From Vandiemenella viatica (taxonomy: Eukaryota > Arthropoda > Insecta > Orthoptera > Morabidae), in the NCBI GenBank assembly GCA_031002005.1, contig CM061919.1:31585088-31649087 (forward strand): 64,000 nucleotides of DNA, read 5' to 3'. Shown here one piece after another: positions 55,980 to 64,000 of the stretch. How positions within the stretch are numbered: position 1 is the first letter of the stretch; every line of letters begins with the position of its first letter. The translations under genes and the position numbers were made by a program. Below the pieces are notes generated by a model. That model saw only the letters and a program-made list of their open reading frames with translations. It was not told the DNA's origin and did not search any database.

Positions 55980-56290
55980 ACAGTTGAGTCCGGGATTTGA
56001 ACCGGGACCTTCAGTATCCAAACCGCACGCAGTCATTTGAGTCACCAGTCCGAATGTAGGTGTAATGAAAAATAAGTTTGCAAACATGATAAAATGAATA
56101 TACTTTTTTTCTATACCATCTATTTTTGCTATCAAAAAACACGAATCAACTTTTATGTGTTTGAATACATATTTTTCAGTACTTCTAGATTAGTCTGGCG
56201 CATGGTTACGGCGTGCGATTCGGGTGTGGAAGGTCCCCGTTACAAATGCAGATCTCGGCTGCAATTTTTGTGGGTCTTAAAATTGATCTT
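55980..56290. other. Pair of tRNA-like modules in copy B
   Basis: This corresponds to 29810-30090 in copy A. The minus-strand module retains GGTCCCGGTTCAAATCCCGG as box B, and the plus-strand module reads GGCGCATGGTTACGGCGTGC, then GGTCCCCGTTACAAATGC. It is likely a remnant of SINE heads inside the element. Confidence 0.5.
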
Positions 56291-56982
56291 CAACTCTGGC
56301 AGTGTTTTGATTTATTAATGCGAAGATGCTAGTACAATTCCTACATGTTAAGAACATCTTATGAACATGGATGAAAAAAAAAAACTCCGAACTCTCTATA
56401 TGCGTTCTCCACATCCAGCAGACCGACATTGGTCCACACCGTCAAAACATAGACCAATCCAATGATGGCCGCGTGTCGGCCAACATGCCGTGTCCTTTGA
56501 ACAAACTTCGACCGAGTGAGCGCCAATAGTAAGAAGCGTGTCGGTGCGGTGATGGTGCGGAACAGTATCAGGCAAGTGAGGCCCGATCTTCAGAGGAGTT
56601 AAAATTAATCTAAAACCACTTTCGATCACCAGTGATCAACACGTGGCTAAAATCTTGCCATATTGATTATTGAACATGAAGTAAATCAAATTTTTAATTT
56701 CGAAAATGTGATTTACGGGTTTGCAGTTGTTAAAGCTAGAAAGAGGGGATTGTGAAAGCAATTGTTTTTATTTTATTTGTATATCTTTTAAATGTTGTTA
56801 ATCTTACAATTTTATTAACTATTATTTTTAAATAACAATAAAATTTTATTTAATTATGTTTTATTAATATCATATTTTACACCTAAAAGATGATATAATA
56901 TACTCAATTTTGGATTTAAGTATTCAAGCGGTGACACCACCGATATCCGCCCCGGGTGTCACCCACGCTAGCTATGCCACTG

Positions 56983-57182
56983 GAAATAGGTACAATTATA
57001 AAAGGCACAATTTCAAATTTGAAGAGACGTTTTGGAGAATGTTGCAGCAAATGGAAGGAAGGCACAAGTACATTAGAGTCAAGGTGGGAAGAGTTCAAGG
57101 AGATAGTATGCAAGGGGGAAGAAAAATGTGTTCCAAAGAAGAATGTTTGCAGAAATACTATCAAAGAAAAATTAAATAAAAT
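56983..57182 (+). pseudogene. CR1-like LINE fragment, right half
   Basis: The sequence resumes at GAAATAGGTACAATTATAAA and parallels 63075-63270: FGECCSKWKEGTSTLESRWE and EFKEIVCKGEEKCVPKK correspond to FGNSFSKCKNGTSTVESKWE and EFKEIIKKGEEIFIPKQ. This is the linker between endonuclease and RT in the LINE. It ends at the TIR element at 57188. Confidence 0.78.
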
Positions 57183-57187
57183 AATTG

Positions 57188-57883
57188 TTTGAAAAAACAT
57201 AAAAACCGCCTTCAAAAAAAAAAAAGCACTAAGAATTTTAAAATAACTTTATACCTTGCTTAGAAAAAAGTAAATCTAAATAGACAATATTTTACATTAC
57301 TGTCATTGAAATTTTTACATTAATTAGTTATTTTTGGAGTCGGTGCCAGCTGTCACATCACGAAGATCGAATTACAGGTGTTAGAGGCAAAACGGGGAGT
57401 ACGAACAAAATTTCCCAATATTTTACAGCATGTCGTGAGGCAGATAGTGTTATTGCGGGAGACAGCTTGGGGAAACAAATTAATAGTATTTTAATGTATG
57501 GCTCGGCCTTATTGGTCATCCAGGCATATCTCTGGCGCTACAGTGTTAGTTGGTAGGTTGCATCATGCAGTAAACGATTTACAGTTAGTATAATATCAGC
57601 GTATCATCTGTATGTTTCAGTTTTGTTGAAACATGTTTCTAGCATTTATTGTAGGTAAGCAGTAACATGATTATTATATGTATTATTGTTATTCCTTATT
57701 GTTTTTATCTTTTTGTTTTCCTTGCGTTCGCTGGCACCGACTCCAAAAATAACTAATGTATAAATTTCAATGAAAGTAATGTAAAATATTGTCCATTTAG
57801 ATTTACTTTTTTCTAAGCAAGGTATAAAGTTATTTTAAAATTTTTAGTGCCTTTTTTTAAGGCGGTTTTTATGTTTTTTCAAA
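57188..57883. mobile_element. TIR element with arms of about 165 bp
   Basis: The left arm starts TTTGAAAAAACATAAAAACC, then GCCTTCAAAAAA, and runs to TTGGAGTCGGTGCCAGC at about 57352. The right arm from GCTGGCACCGACTCCAAAAA (57729) to GGTTTTTATGTTTTTTCAAA (57883) is its inverse with few differences. TAATT lies outside both ends, possibly a 5-6 bp TSD. The interior of about 375 bp shows no coding sequence. The superfamily is not assigned. Confidence 0.8.
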
Positions 57884-57964
57884 TAATTATTTTATTTTTA
57901 AAATTTTAGTGGTATTATAGTTTTTTTTTTGTATTTTAAATATGCCCCAGCAATTCCCATTTTG

Positions 57965-58210
57965 CGAACTTCCTGGTAGCTCAAAGATTAAAGCGCTTGC
58001 TTTCAAAAAAGAATTATGTCTTTATGTACCACAACAACTTCCAGAACGGGGTGAATTGGGTGTTGTGTTAAGGAATTTCAGTTTACATTTTGGTCCAGGC
58101 TATGTTTCGATCTTACCATAACATCTGTTAAAGCTGCTGGTCGATAACCGAAACATGTAATATCTGGGCGTTAATACATACCACATACAGAATTCTCTGT
58201 AATATATCTG
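57965..58210 (+). mobile_element. Possible SINE fragment related to the one at 47.06 kb
   Basis: CTGGTAGCTCAAAGATTAAA with GCGCTTGCTTTCAAAA resembles the A-box head of the 47.06-kb SINE (TGGTAGCTCACTGGTCAAGG, TGTTTGCTTTCAAAA). No intact B box follows. The downstream part with GGTCGATAACCGAAACATGT is not alignable by eye. Confidence 0.4.
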
Positions 58211-58369
58211 TTTGCTCCGGCATCACAAAGAAAATATAGATTTTTCATTGGTTTTCACAACGTGAAAGCTTGGGATCCAAGTTGAAATCTGAAGTACATA
58301 TTGAAATGTTATGACAAATTTATTTTATAAATTTTATGTCATGACTTAAAAACAGCTTAATTGATTTTG

Positions 58370-60620
58370 ACGGTATTTAAAACTGTGTATTTTTGTAAAG
58401 AACATTGGAAATTAAAAGGGGTGAGGGTAAAGGTGAAGAGGGATTGGGTTTTTGTATACCAAATGTAGACTGTCTTTTCTGATTGATTTGAAATATACGT
58501 GTGTAAATTTCTATTGACATCAGATGAAAACTATAGGTATGAATAAAAAGCAATTAAGGGGTATGGAGACAAAGAGTAGTTTGGTTTTCGTAAAGCTAGT
58601 GTGGGCAGTATTTTTCTTTTTGTTTTAAAGTATACATGTGCAAATTTCCATCGAAACCAGACAAAAACTGTAGCTTTGTGTAAAGAACATTTGCAAAAAT
58701 TAAATTGGCTAAGGGAGTGAGTGGTAGGGTTTTGTAAACAGAATGTAGACACTACGTTTCTCTTTCTTTTTAAGTACACATGGGCAGTGTTCCATGGAAA
58801 TCTGATAAAACTGTGGGTATCTATAAAGAACATTGGAAATTAGGAGGGGTGGGGGTAGAAGGGAAAACGGATTGGTCTTCTGTAACCTAATTTTAACACA
58901 ATTGTTCTGTATGTTTTAAAGTATACGTGTGCAAATTTCCTGCAGAATCGGATGGAAAGGAAGGAGCGGATTTTGGACTTTTGAAACCATATGTAGACGG
59001 TATTTTCCGTTTGTTTTGCAGTGTACATGTGCATACTTCCTTCAAAATCAGAAAGACGGTAAAGAACATTGGCAGTAATTAAAGGGGTAGAAAGGGGGTT
59101 AGGGTTTGCGTTTTTGTGAAAGTTATGTGGACCGTATTTTTCTTTTTCTACTTGTTTTAAAGTATACGCATTTGAAGTTCCACCAAATCGAATTAAAATA
59201 TGAGTTTTGTACAAATATTAAGGGAAGGGGAGCTAGGATATTTTTTGGTCAGAAATCTTACCCATAAAATATATATAGATGTGCCAACTTTCATAATGAT
59301 TGGACAAATGGTGTCAACTGTAGCTTTCTAAAAAGAAATTGACAAAAATCAAAGGGGTGGAAACGGGAAGAGGGTTTCAGTTTTTGCAAACCAAGAGTTG
59401 GCATTATTTTTCTGTTTGTTTTATGTTAACATTTGCTAAGTTCTGTCTAAACTGGATAAAAACTGTGGTTGTGTATAAAAATTAAGCGGTTTAATGGGGA
59501 GAAGGGGTGGTTTTTAGATATTTTGGTCAGACACCTTCTTCGTGAAAAAATACATATAGCACCAGCTTTCAAGGTAATCGGTCAAACGATCACGACTGTA
59601 TCTTTTTACGAAGAACATTGACAAAAGTTAATGGGCTTGAAGGAGGGAATGTTGACAGAATTTTTCTCTTTGTTTTAAAGTATACATGGGCAAAGTTCAA
59701 TAAAAAATCGGATAAGAAATATAGGTTTCTATAAAATTAAGGGGTGTAAACGGAGACATGGGGTGGTTTATTTATTTATTTTTTGGTCAGAAACCTTCTC
59801 CATGAAAAATTACATTTATATGCCAACTTTAATGGAGATCAGTTAAATGGTGTCGACTGTAGCTTTGTATAAAGAACATTGGTAAAAATTTAGGGGGTGG
59901 ATAGGGGGAAAGGGCTTCAGTTTTTTTCAAACCAAAAGTTGACAGTATTATTCTCTTTATTTTTGACTATATATGTCCAAAGTTTCATCGAAATCGGATA
60001 AAATATGTGGGTTTGTATAAAAATTAAGAGGTGTAAAGGGGAGAGGGGTGGTTTTTTATTTACTTATTTTTTGGTCAGATTCTCCATAAAAAAATTACAT
60101 GTATATGCCAACTTTGATGATAATCGGTCAAACGGTGTCGAGTGTAGCTTTTTATGAAGAATTAAAGGGGTGGAAGGAGGGAGGCAGGCCAAATGTCGAC
60201 AGGATTTTTCTCTTTGTTTTAAAGTATACATGGGCAAAATTCAATAAAAGTCAGAAAAGAAATGTAGGTTTCTATAAAATTAAGTGGTGTAAAGGGGAGA
60301 GGGGTGGTTTTTTATTTTTATTTTTTTGGTCAAAAACCTTCTCCATGAAAAACTGCACGTAATTGCCAACATAAATGGAGATCAGTTAAATGATGTCGAC
60401 TGTAGATTTGAATAAGAAAATTGGCAAAAATTAAGGGGGTGGATAGGGGGAGAGCGATTCAGTTTTTTTAAACCAAAAGTTGACAGTATTTTTCTCTTTA
60501 TTTTTGACTATATATGTCCAAAGTTTCAACGAGATAGAATAAAAAATGTGGATTTGTATAAAATTAAGGGGTTGAAGGGGGTAGAAGGGGTGGTTCTCAA
60601 TGAAATTCATATGGGACCAC
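58370..60620. repeat. Satellite array with higher-order structure
   Basis: Repeating words are AAAGAACATTGGCAAAAATT, AAGGGGTGGAAGGGGG, GTTTTAAAGTATACATG, TGGGCAAAGTTC, and a longer TTTTTTGGTCAGAAACCTTC with TCCATGAAAAATTACAT. Early units are about 130-145 bp. From about 59.2 kb, units of 257-282 bp alternate between type A (TTTAAAGTATACATGGGC at 59671 and 60214) and type B (TTTTTGACTATATATGTCC at about 59953 and 60494), giving a dimer of about 541 bp repeated at least twice. The open frames here are chance translations of the repeat. Confidence 0.87.
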
Positions 60621-60704
60621 TTTGGAGGTATACCCTATCCACTACAAAAATTTCATTTAAATCAGTTCAAAATTGGCGAAGATATCGCTGAACATATATA
60701 TATA

Positions 60705-60745
<41 letters not shown>

Positions 60746-60800
60746 ACAGACTAATTGAGAACCACCTCCTTTTTTTTTTTTTTGAAGTCGGTTAAAAATA
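60621..60800. repeat. Array edge: AT microsatellite, poly-A and poly-T with GAAGTCGGTT end
   Basis: After the last unit come AAATCAGTTCAAAATTGGCG, an (AT) run at 60693-60712 and a poly-A run to about 60742. ATTGAGAACCACCTCC, a T run and GAAGTCGGTTAAAAATAG follow. The reverse, AACCGACTTCAAAAAA, is close to AAACCGCCTTCAAAAAA at 57203, the end of the TIR element, in inverted orientation. Confidence 0.6.
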
Positions 60801-61109
60801 GTAACTAATGATCCTTAGACTGATAATTTGTACAAGCTTCCTTTAGTGGAGAAATACAATTTTTAAAAAAGAAAATCACAACACAAAATTGTAAAAAAAA
60901 CAAATAGCTGTTAATGAAGCAAGTGCAACCCACAATTGCACAAGCTCCTGAATTATTTCTTGAAAGCAAATTCGTTAATTGTAAGTCAGAAGTAAGCTTC
61001 AGGCTCAAACACAAGTGAATAAGTGATACTCTCACTCTGCAACCATCCAACGACTGTGGAAGCTGGATCAAGCAGAAACGACGTGGCTTAATCTCTGATT
61101 CCAAAGGTT
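60801..61109. other. Intervening DNA, no feature recognised
   Basis: A-rich sequence without recognised motifs. The minus-strand frame 60805-61104 has no known domain and probably arises by chance. Confidence 0.45.
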
Positions 61110-61560
61110 CACCTTCTGTTGGCCGTTATTGCAATTAGTAACAGCTTTAACTGCCAAGGAAGCTATAAGTTCTGGTGACTCAAGTAAGCAACTGTCACAA
61201 GAAGTAATAAAAACCACCAACAAGGTGTATACAATGGTGCATGGATGCTGAAAACTGGCTTGATGGTTGGTAAGTCATAGACAGATAGTAAATTTTGAAC
61301 CTTATTGCAAATAATATCTGCGAAGAAGAATTTATAGTTGTCAGTAGTAGAGACATCTGTTGGTCGCTATTGCAGTAAGTAACGGGCAAAAGTAGCAAAA
61401 AGCACTTTGCAATGGTGGTGTCATAACGGTTGCTATTGCAGTTAGTATATTGCAGAGTAACATGGTGTCATCTCATGGTCGCTATTGCAATTCGTAACTG
61501 CTTTCACTGGCAAAGACGCTATATGCGTTGGTGACACGGGTAGACAGCTGTAACAACAAG
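61110..61560 (+). promoter_or_regulatory. Repeated 5' region of the CR1-like LINE
   Basis: The word GGTCGCTATTGCAATTAGTAA occurs in diverged form near 61121, 61363, 61427 and 61475. Two of the copies are followed by CTGCTTT-ACTGCCAA-GA-GCTATA and a TGGTGAC word. Repeated 5' units are common in LINE promoters. That this region drives transcription is inference from its place just upstream of ORF1. Confidence 0.5.
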
Positions 61561-61579
61561 GGGTAATACAATTAACAGG

Positions 61580-62207
61580 ATGAAGATACCAGACACTCCA
61601 GAAATTGTGGGGCAAAATAGGTTTGACCCGTTATCAGAGTCAGGACGGGAGGAGCCTCAAGTAGATGTAGGATTAGGTAAGGTCCAACAGACCTTTAGGA
61701 ATAGGGGCATGCAAGGAAAGAATAGGAAGAAAAGGGTTCTGCTGCAAGGTAGTAGTCATGGGAGAGGTTTAGGCCCTCTTTTGCAGGATCAGCTGGGTAC
61801 AGGTTGCCAGGTCACAAGTTTTTTCAAACCTAATTCAACTTTAGGTTGGGTAATAGAAGATATAGGTTTACTTCGCAGGAGTTCCACTAAAAATGATAGA
61901 GTAGTGAGAGTCGGAGACTGTTGACAGAAATGCTAATTATAGTATAGAGTGTGACCCGAGGAAAGTACTGGCGGAGGCACAGCATACTGCGGTGGAGCTC
62001 ATGCTAGTCATAAGCTGCCATAACCAGCCGCAGATGTGGGGACCACGATGTGGGGACGGTAAATGTGGAAATGGAGGTGCCGTCATGGGGGTTGTGCCTG
62101 CGGAAATCATTGGTATGTGGGGTTTCAACAGGCATGGCCTACACCTAAATAGGAGGGGCAAGGGAATGCTTTCTAAGTTGTTAACTAAGGGAGCCTACTT
62201 CTTGTGA
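61580..62207 (+). pseudogene. LINE ORF1 with SGNH (GDSL-like) esterase domain, broken
   Basis: The start MKIPDTPEIVGQ at 61580 leads to KRVLLQGSSHGRGLGPLLQ at 61730-61790, the nucleophile block of SGNH hydrolases, although the usual GDSH reads GSSH. Then come CQVTSFFKPNSTLGWVIEDI and a VVRVGDC block. After a single frameshift near 61922 the domain continues YSIECDPRKVLAEAQHTAV and VVPAEIIGMWGFNRHGLHLN, where RHGLHLNRRGKG stands for the catalytic D-x-x-H block (the Asp is not seen, the His is). Esterase domains of this kind occur in CR1-clade ORF1 proteins, where their role is not settled. It was probably an RNA-binding or membrane-associated accessory protein. Confidence 0.72.
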
Positions 62208-62308
62208 TGACGGGGTCAGGACTTAGGGGCTGCTTGTGAGGGGATAAAAATAGCTAATCAAGGGTATATTGAGTGTAGATCTATAGTTAGAAAATGATTA
62301 AGAAATAG

Positions 62309-63270
62309 ATGAAAAACGCTAAAGAAATAGATAAAGCTTTTGAAACATTAACAGAGGGGGGCAGATCTGGGAAGGTGAATGTTAGTACTCAAAATACCAC
62401 AAAGCCAACAATAAGAGTGTTACTGCTAAACTGTAGAAGTATAATGAACGAAGTAATGGAGATTGAAAACCTAATAGAGATACATCAACTACTTATAGGG
62501 ATAGAATATTGTTTAAAAGAAGAAGTACGAGAGAATGCAGTTTTCCCAGGTGGTTACAGACTGGACGGCACAGATAGAGGTGCAACTGGTAGAGGGGTAT
62601 TCATAATGGTTAGCAAACACTACTACAGTTCACTGGTGTTAAGAGATCATGATCATGAGTAACTTGCGGTAGACTTCTGTGAAAATAAAAAAATAAAAAG
62701 TCAGGGTGTTGGCTGGATACCGTAGAGGAAGAATGAATGAATGATAAAGATAAGGCTTCTGGGGAGAAAATTTATATTAAGAGTTCCGTAGTGAGCATAG
62801 AATGGTCGTTACTGATGGGGATTTAAACTTACCAGGTAACCTGGATAGGAATTAAGATTAATGGTACAAGGGAACTGAGATTTGGAAATACCTTTGTAAA
62901 AGAAGGAGGCTTTACACAAGTAGTTGAGCAGAACACAAGGGGACCAAATATGTTGGACATATTCCTAATAAAGCCAGATGATAACCTTATAGTGTGTCAA
63001 GTAACTGAGGAAATAAGTGATCAAAATGCAGTTCTGATGGATATAAGGGGATTCAGTAAACCAGTTGCCAAAATTGAAGTGTGAAATAAGTACAATTACA
63101 AAAAAAGCACAAATTTTAGAACTAAAAAGATATTTCGGGAATAGTTTCAGCAAATGTAAGAACGGCACAAGTACAGTGGAATCGAAGTGGGAAGAGTTCA
63201 AGGAAATAATAAAAAAGGGTGAAGAAATATTTATTCCAAAACAGAAAATAAAGAGAAGTGTACTTCTGTA
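62309..63270 (+). pseudogene. CR1-like ORF2: APE endonuclease domain
   Basis: After MKNAKEIDKAFETLTEGG and a basic linker, the endonuclease opens with IRVLLLNCRSIMNEVMEIEN. LIGIEYCLKEE (metal-binding Glu kept, GTESWL in relatives) and AVFPGGYRLDGTDRGATGRG follow up to 62660. The frame breaks. At 62800-62850 a degraded GDFNLPG-like block appears, then NTFVKEGGFTQVVEQNTRGP and NMLDIFLIKPDD, and ISDQNAVLMDIRG, where the catalytic S-D-H reads S-D-Q. The linker with FGNSFSKCKNGTSTVESKWE ends at about 63270. The lost His and the frame breaks mean it cannot cut DNA. Confidence 0.82.
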
Positions 63271-64000
63271 GAACCTACATACTATAACAGGGAGGTGAAG
63301 CGAATAAAGAGGTTGGTGAGACGAGAATATAACAGAGTTAATAAACAGCAAGGCAGTAGGAAAACAACTAAACAAGGAATTAATAAAGTCAAAGAAACTG
63401 TCTAAGGATGAGTTTATGAATAATATTATTGGTGTAGGGGAACCACTGACTGGTACATCTAGAAATTTCTGTAGCTATATCAGAAAACTGAGGTGGAGAG
63501 AGAACGTTGAGACAATTATAGATAAGGATGGTGAAGAAGCAACAGAGGATTTCAGAAAGGCAGAGTTTAAGCAACTGGTTTAGTGAGACCATTAGGGACT
63601 ATGGTTCAAGAATGGTAGGGATTGTATCAGAAATTGAACCTATCCACACAGTTGGAACAGAGCAGACTAGAATTTGAAATTAAATATGAGGAGTCAATGA
63701 CAGAACTAAGGAATCTAAAAAAGTGTAAATGGGCTGGTGTGGATAAGACTGCTACAGATGTCTTATAGATAGCATGTGACGACATTGTATCTTATCTTGA
63801 AACATTATTTAGAACCTCAGTAGGCTATATGCAAGATATTTCTGATGGATAGTGGAGATCAAACATAGTGTAGCACTAGATCTTTAAAAGTCTTTTGACA
63901 GAGTGAGCCATAAAATGGTGTTAAATAGGGTAAAAACTATTTGAGTTAATAAAAAGGTGATTTGAAAGTTGAAAGCAAAAAGTTAGGGTAGGAACTGCGG
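63271..64000 (+). pseudogene. CR1-like ORF2: start of reverse transcriptase, truncated by window
   Basis: The plus strand gives, in changing frames, KRIKRLVRREYNRVNKQ, then NNIIGVGEPLTGTSRNFCSY and IRKLRWRENVETIIDKDGEE (63420-63540), the region before the RT fingers. MTELRNLKKCKWAGVDKTAT at 63700 is the N-terminal RT block. LDLKSFDRVSHKMVLNRVK-like text at 63880-63930 is motif A with its Asp. Multiple stops are present. The catalytic YADD motif would lie beyond the window. Confidence 0.72.

Larger units (their letters stand above)
51781..56982. mobile_element. Composite hAT-like element, copy B
   Basis: TSD GAAATAGG flanks it at 51773-51780 and 56983-56990. The termini are CAGTGGCGTAGCTAGGGGGG and its imperfect inverse CTAGCTATGCCACTG. 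The CR1-like LINE at 63075 has the uninterrupted target (GTGAAATAAGTACAATTAC). Length is 5,202 bp. After subtraction of the piggyBac and the 77-bp poly-T segment, copy A would be of almost equal length. Sequence is near-identical to A throughout, including shared nested elements. It has no transposase gene. Interior stretches not listed separately (52.2-53.6, 56.3-56.9 kb) have no recognised content. Confidence 0.9.
61110..64000 (+). mobile_element. CR1-like LINE, 5' part, running off the window
   Basis: The order is: repeated 5' region, ORF1 with an SGNH-hydrolase-like domain, a short gap, then ORF2 with APE endonuclease and the start of the reverse transcriptase. An esterase-type ORF1 together with an APE endonuclease is known in the CR1 clade, hence the assignment. 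Fragments of the same family flank composite hAT copy B. Several frame breaks show it is inactive. Its 3' end lies beyond 64000. Confidence 0.78.

Noticed and set aside
58531..60362. Open frames with similar products in both strands at 58.5-60.4 kb
   Set aside because: They are translations of satellite units; stops occur at the same unit positions and no frame persists through the array.
4715..60620. CRISPR-like arrays
   Set aside because: The tandem arrays have no constant-length spacer between conserved short repeats, the window is eukaryotic, and no Cas-like protein occurs.

Overview
This is AT-rich eukaryotic DNA with no host protein-coding gene, rRNA gene or intact tRNA gene that I can support. 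Almost all recognisable sequence is mobile-element debris: RTE/BovB-like and CR1/L2-like LINEs, Penelope-like elements (PLEs), hAT, piggyBac, Tc1/mariner and pogo/Tigger DNA transposons, a Helitron, MITEs, tRNA-derived SINEs and satellite arrays. The mixture of families, the spliced hAT transposase and the style of the LINE proteins suggest a large, repeat-rich arthropod genome, probably an insect. That assignment is inference. No element carries an unbroken full-length protein, and the best-preserved is a PLE at 34.0-36.8 kb.

Layout: 0-4.6 kb, three RTE-like LINE fragments in minus/plus/minus order. 4.7-7.05 kb, a diverged satellite and a 400-bp tandem duplication. 7.07-11.2 kb, a composite Penelope-like element bounded by a 13-bp target-site duplication (TSD), with three hammerhead-ribozyme-like motifs. 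11.2-14.5 kb, hAT, PIF-like and Tigger elements, most with readable terminal inverted repeats (TIRs) and TSDs. 14.6-31.1 kb, a transposon nest: a minus-strand TTF-type hAT relic is split by a 7.8-kb BED-finger hAT and by a 6.4-kb composite hAT-like element (copy A). The BED hAT contains, in its intron, a long-TIR element which in turn contains a Helitron. Copy A contains a piggyBac relic, a Tc1 relic and an hAT MITE.

31.6-36.8 kb, two further Penelope-like elements with reverse transcriptase and GIY-YIG endonuclease. 39-51.7 kb, LINE fragments, a truncated mariner-type element and a SINE inserted in an RTE copy with a 15-bp TSD. 51.8-57.0 kb, composite hAT copy B, a near-identical sister of copy A that lacks the piggyBac insertion and so gives an exact empty site. 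57.2-60.8 kb, a foldback-type TIR element and a satellite whose later part alternates two unit types about 541 bp apart. 61.1-64.0 kb, a CR1-like LINE with a repeated 5' region, a broken SGNH-esterase-like ORF1 and the start of ORF2, running off the window.

The elements do not form a pathway. Their interest lies in the order of insertion, which can be read from TSDs, empty sites and reading frames that resume across insertions, and in structured RNA or unusual architectures such as the hammerhead-like motifs, the duplicated composite hAT and the long-TIR family. All identity and age statements are by eye; no alignment was run.
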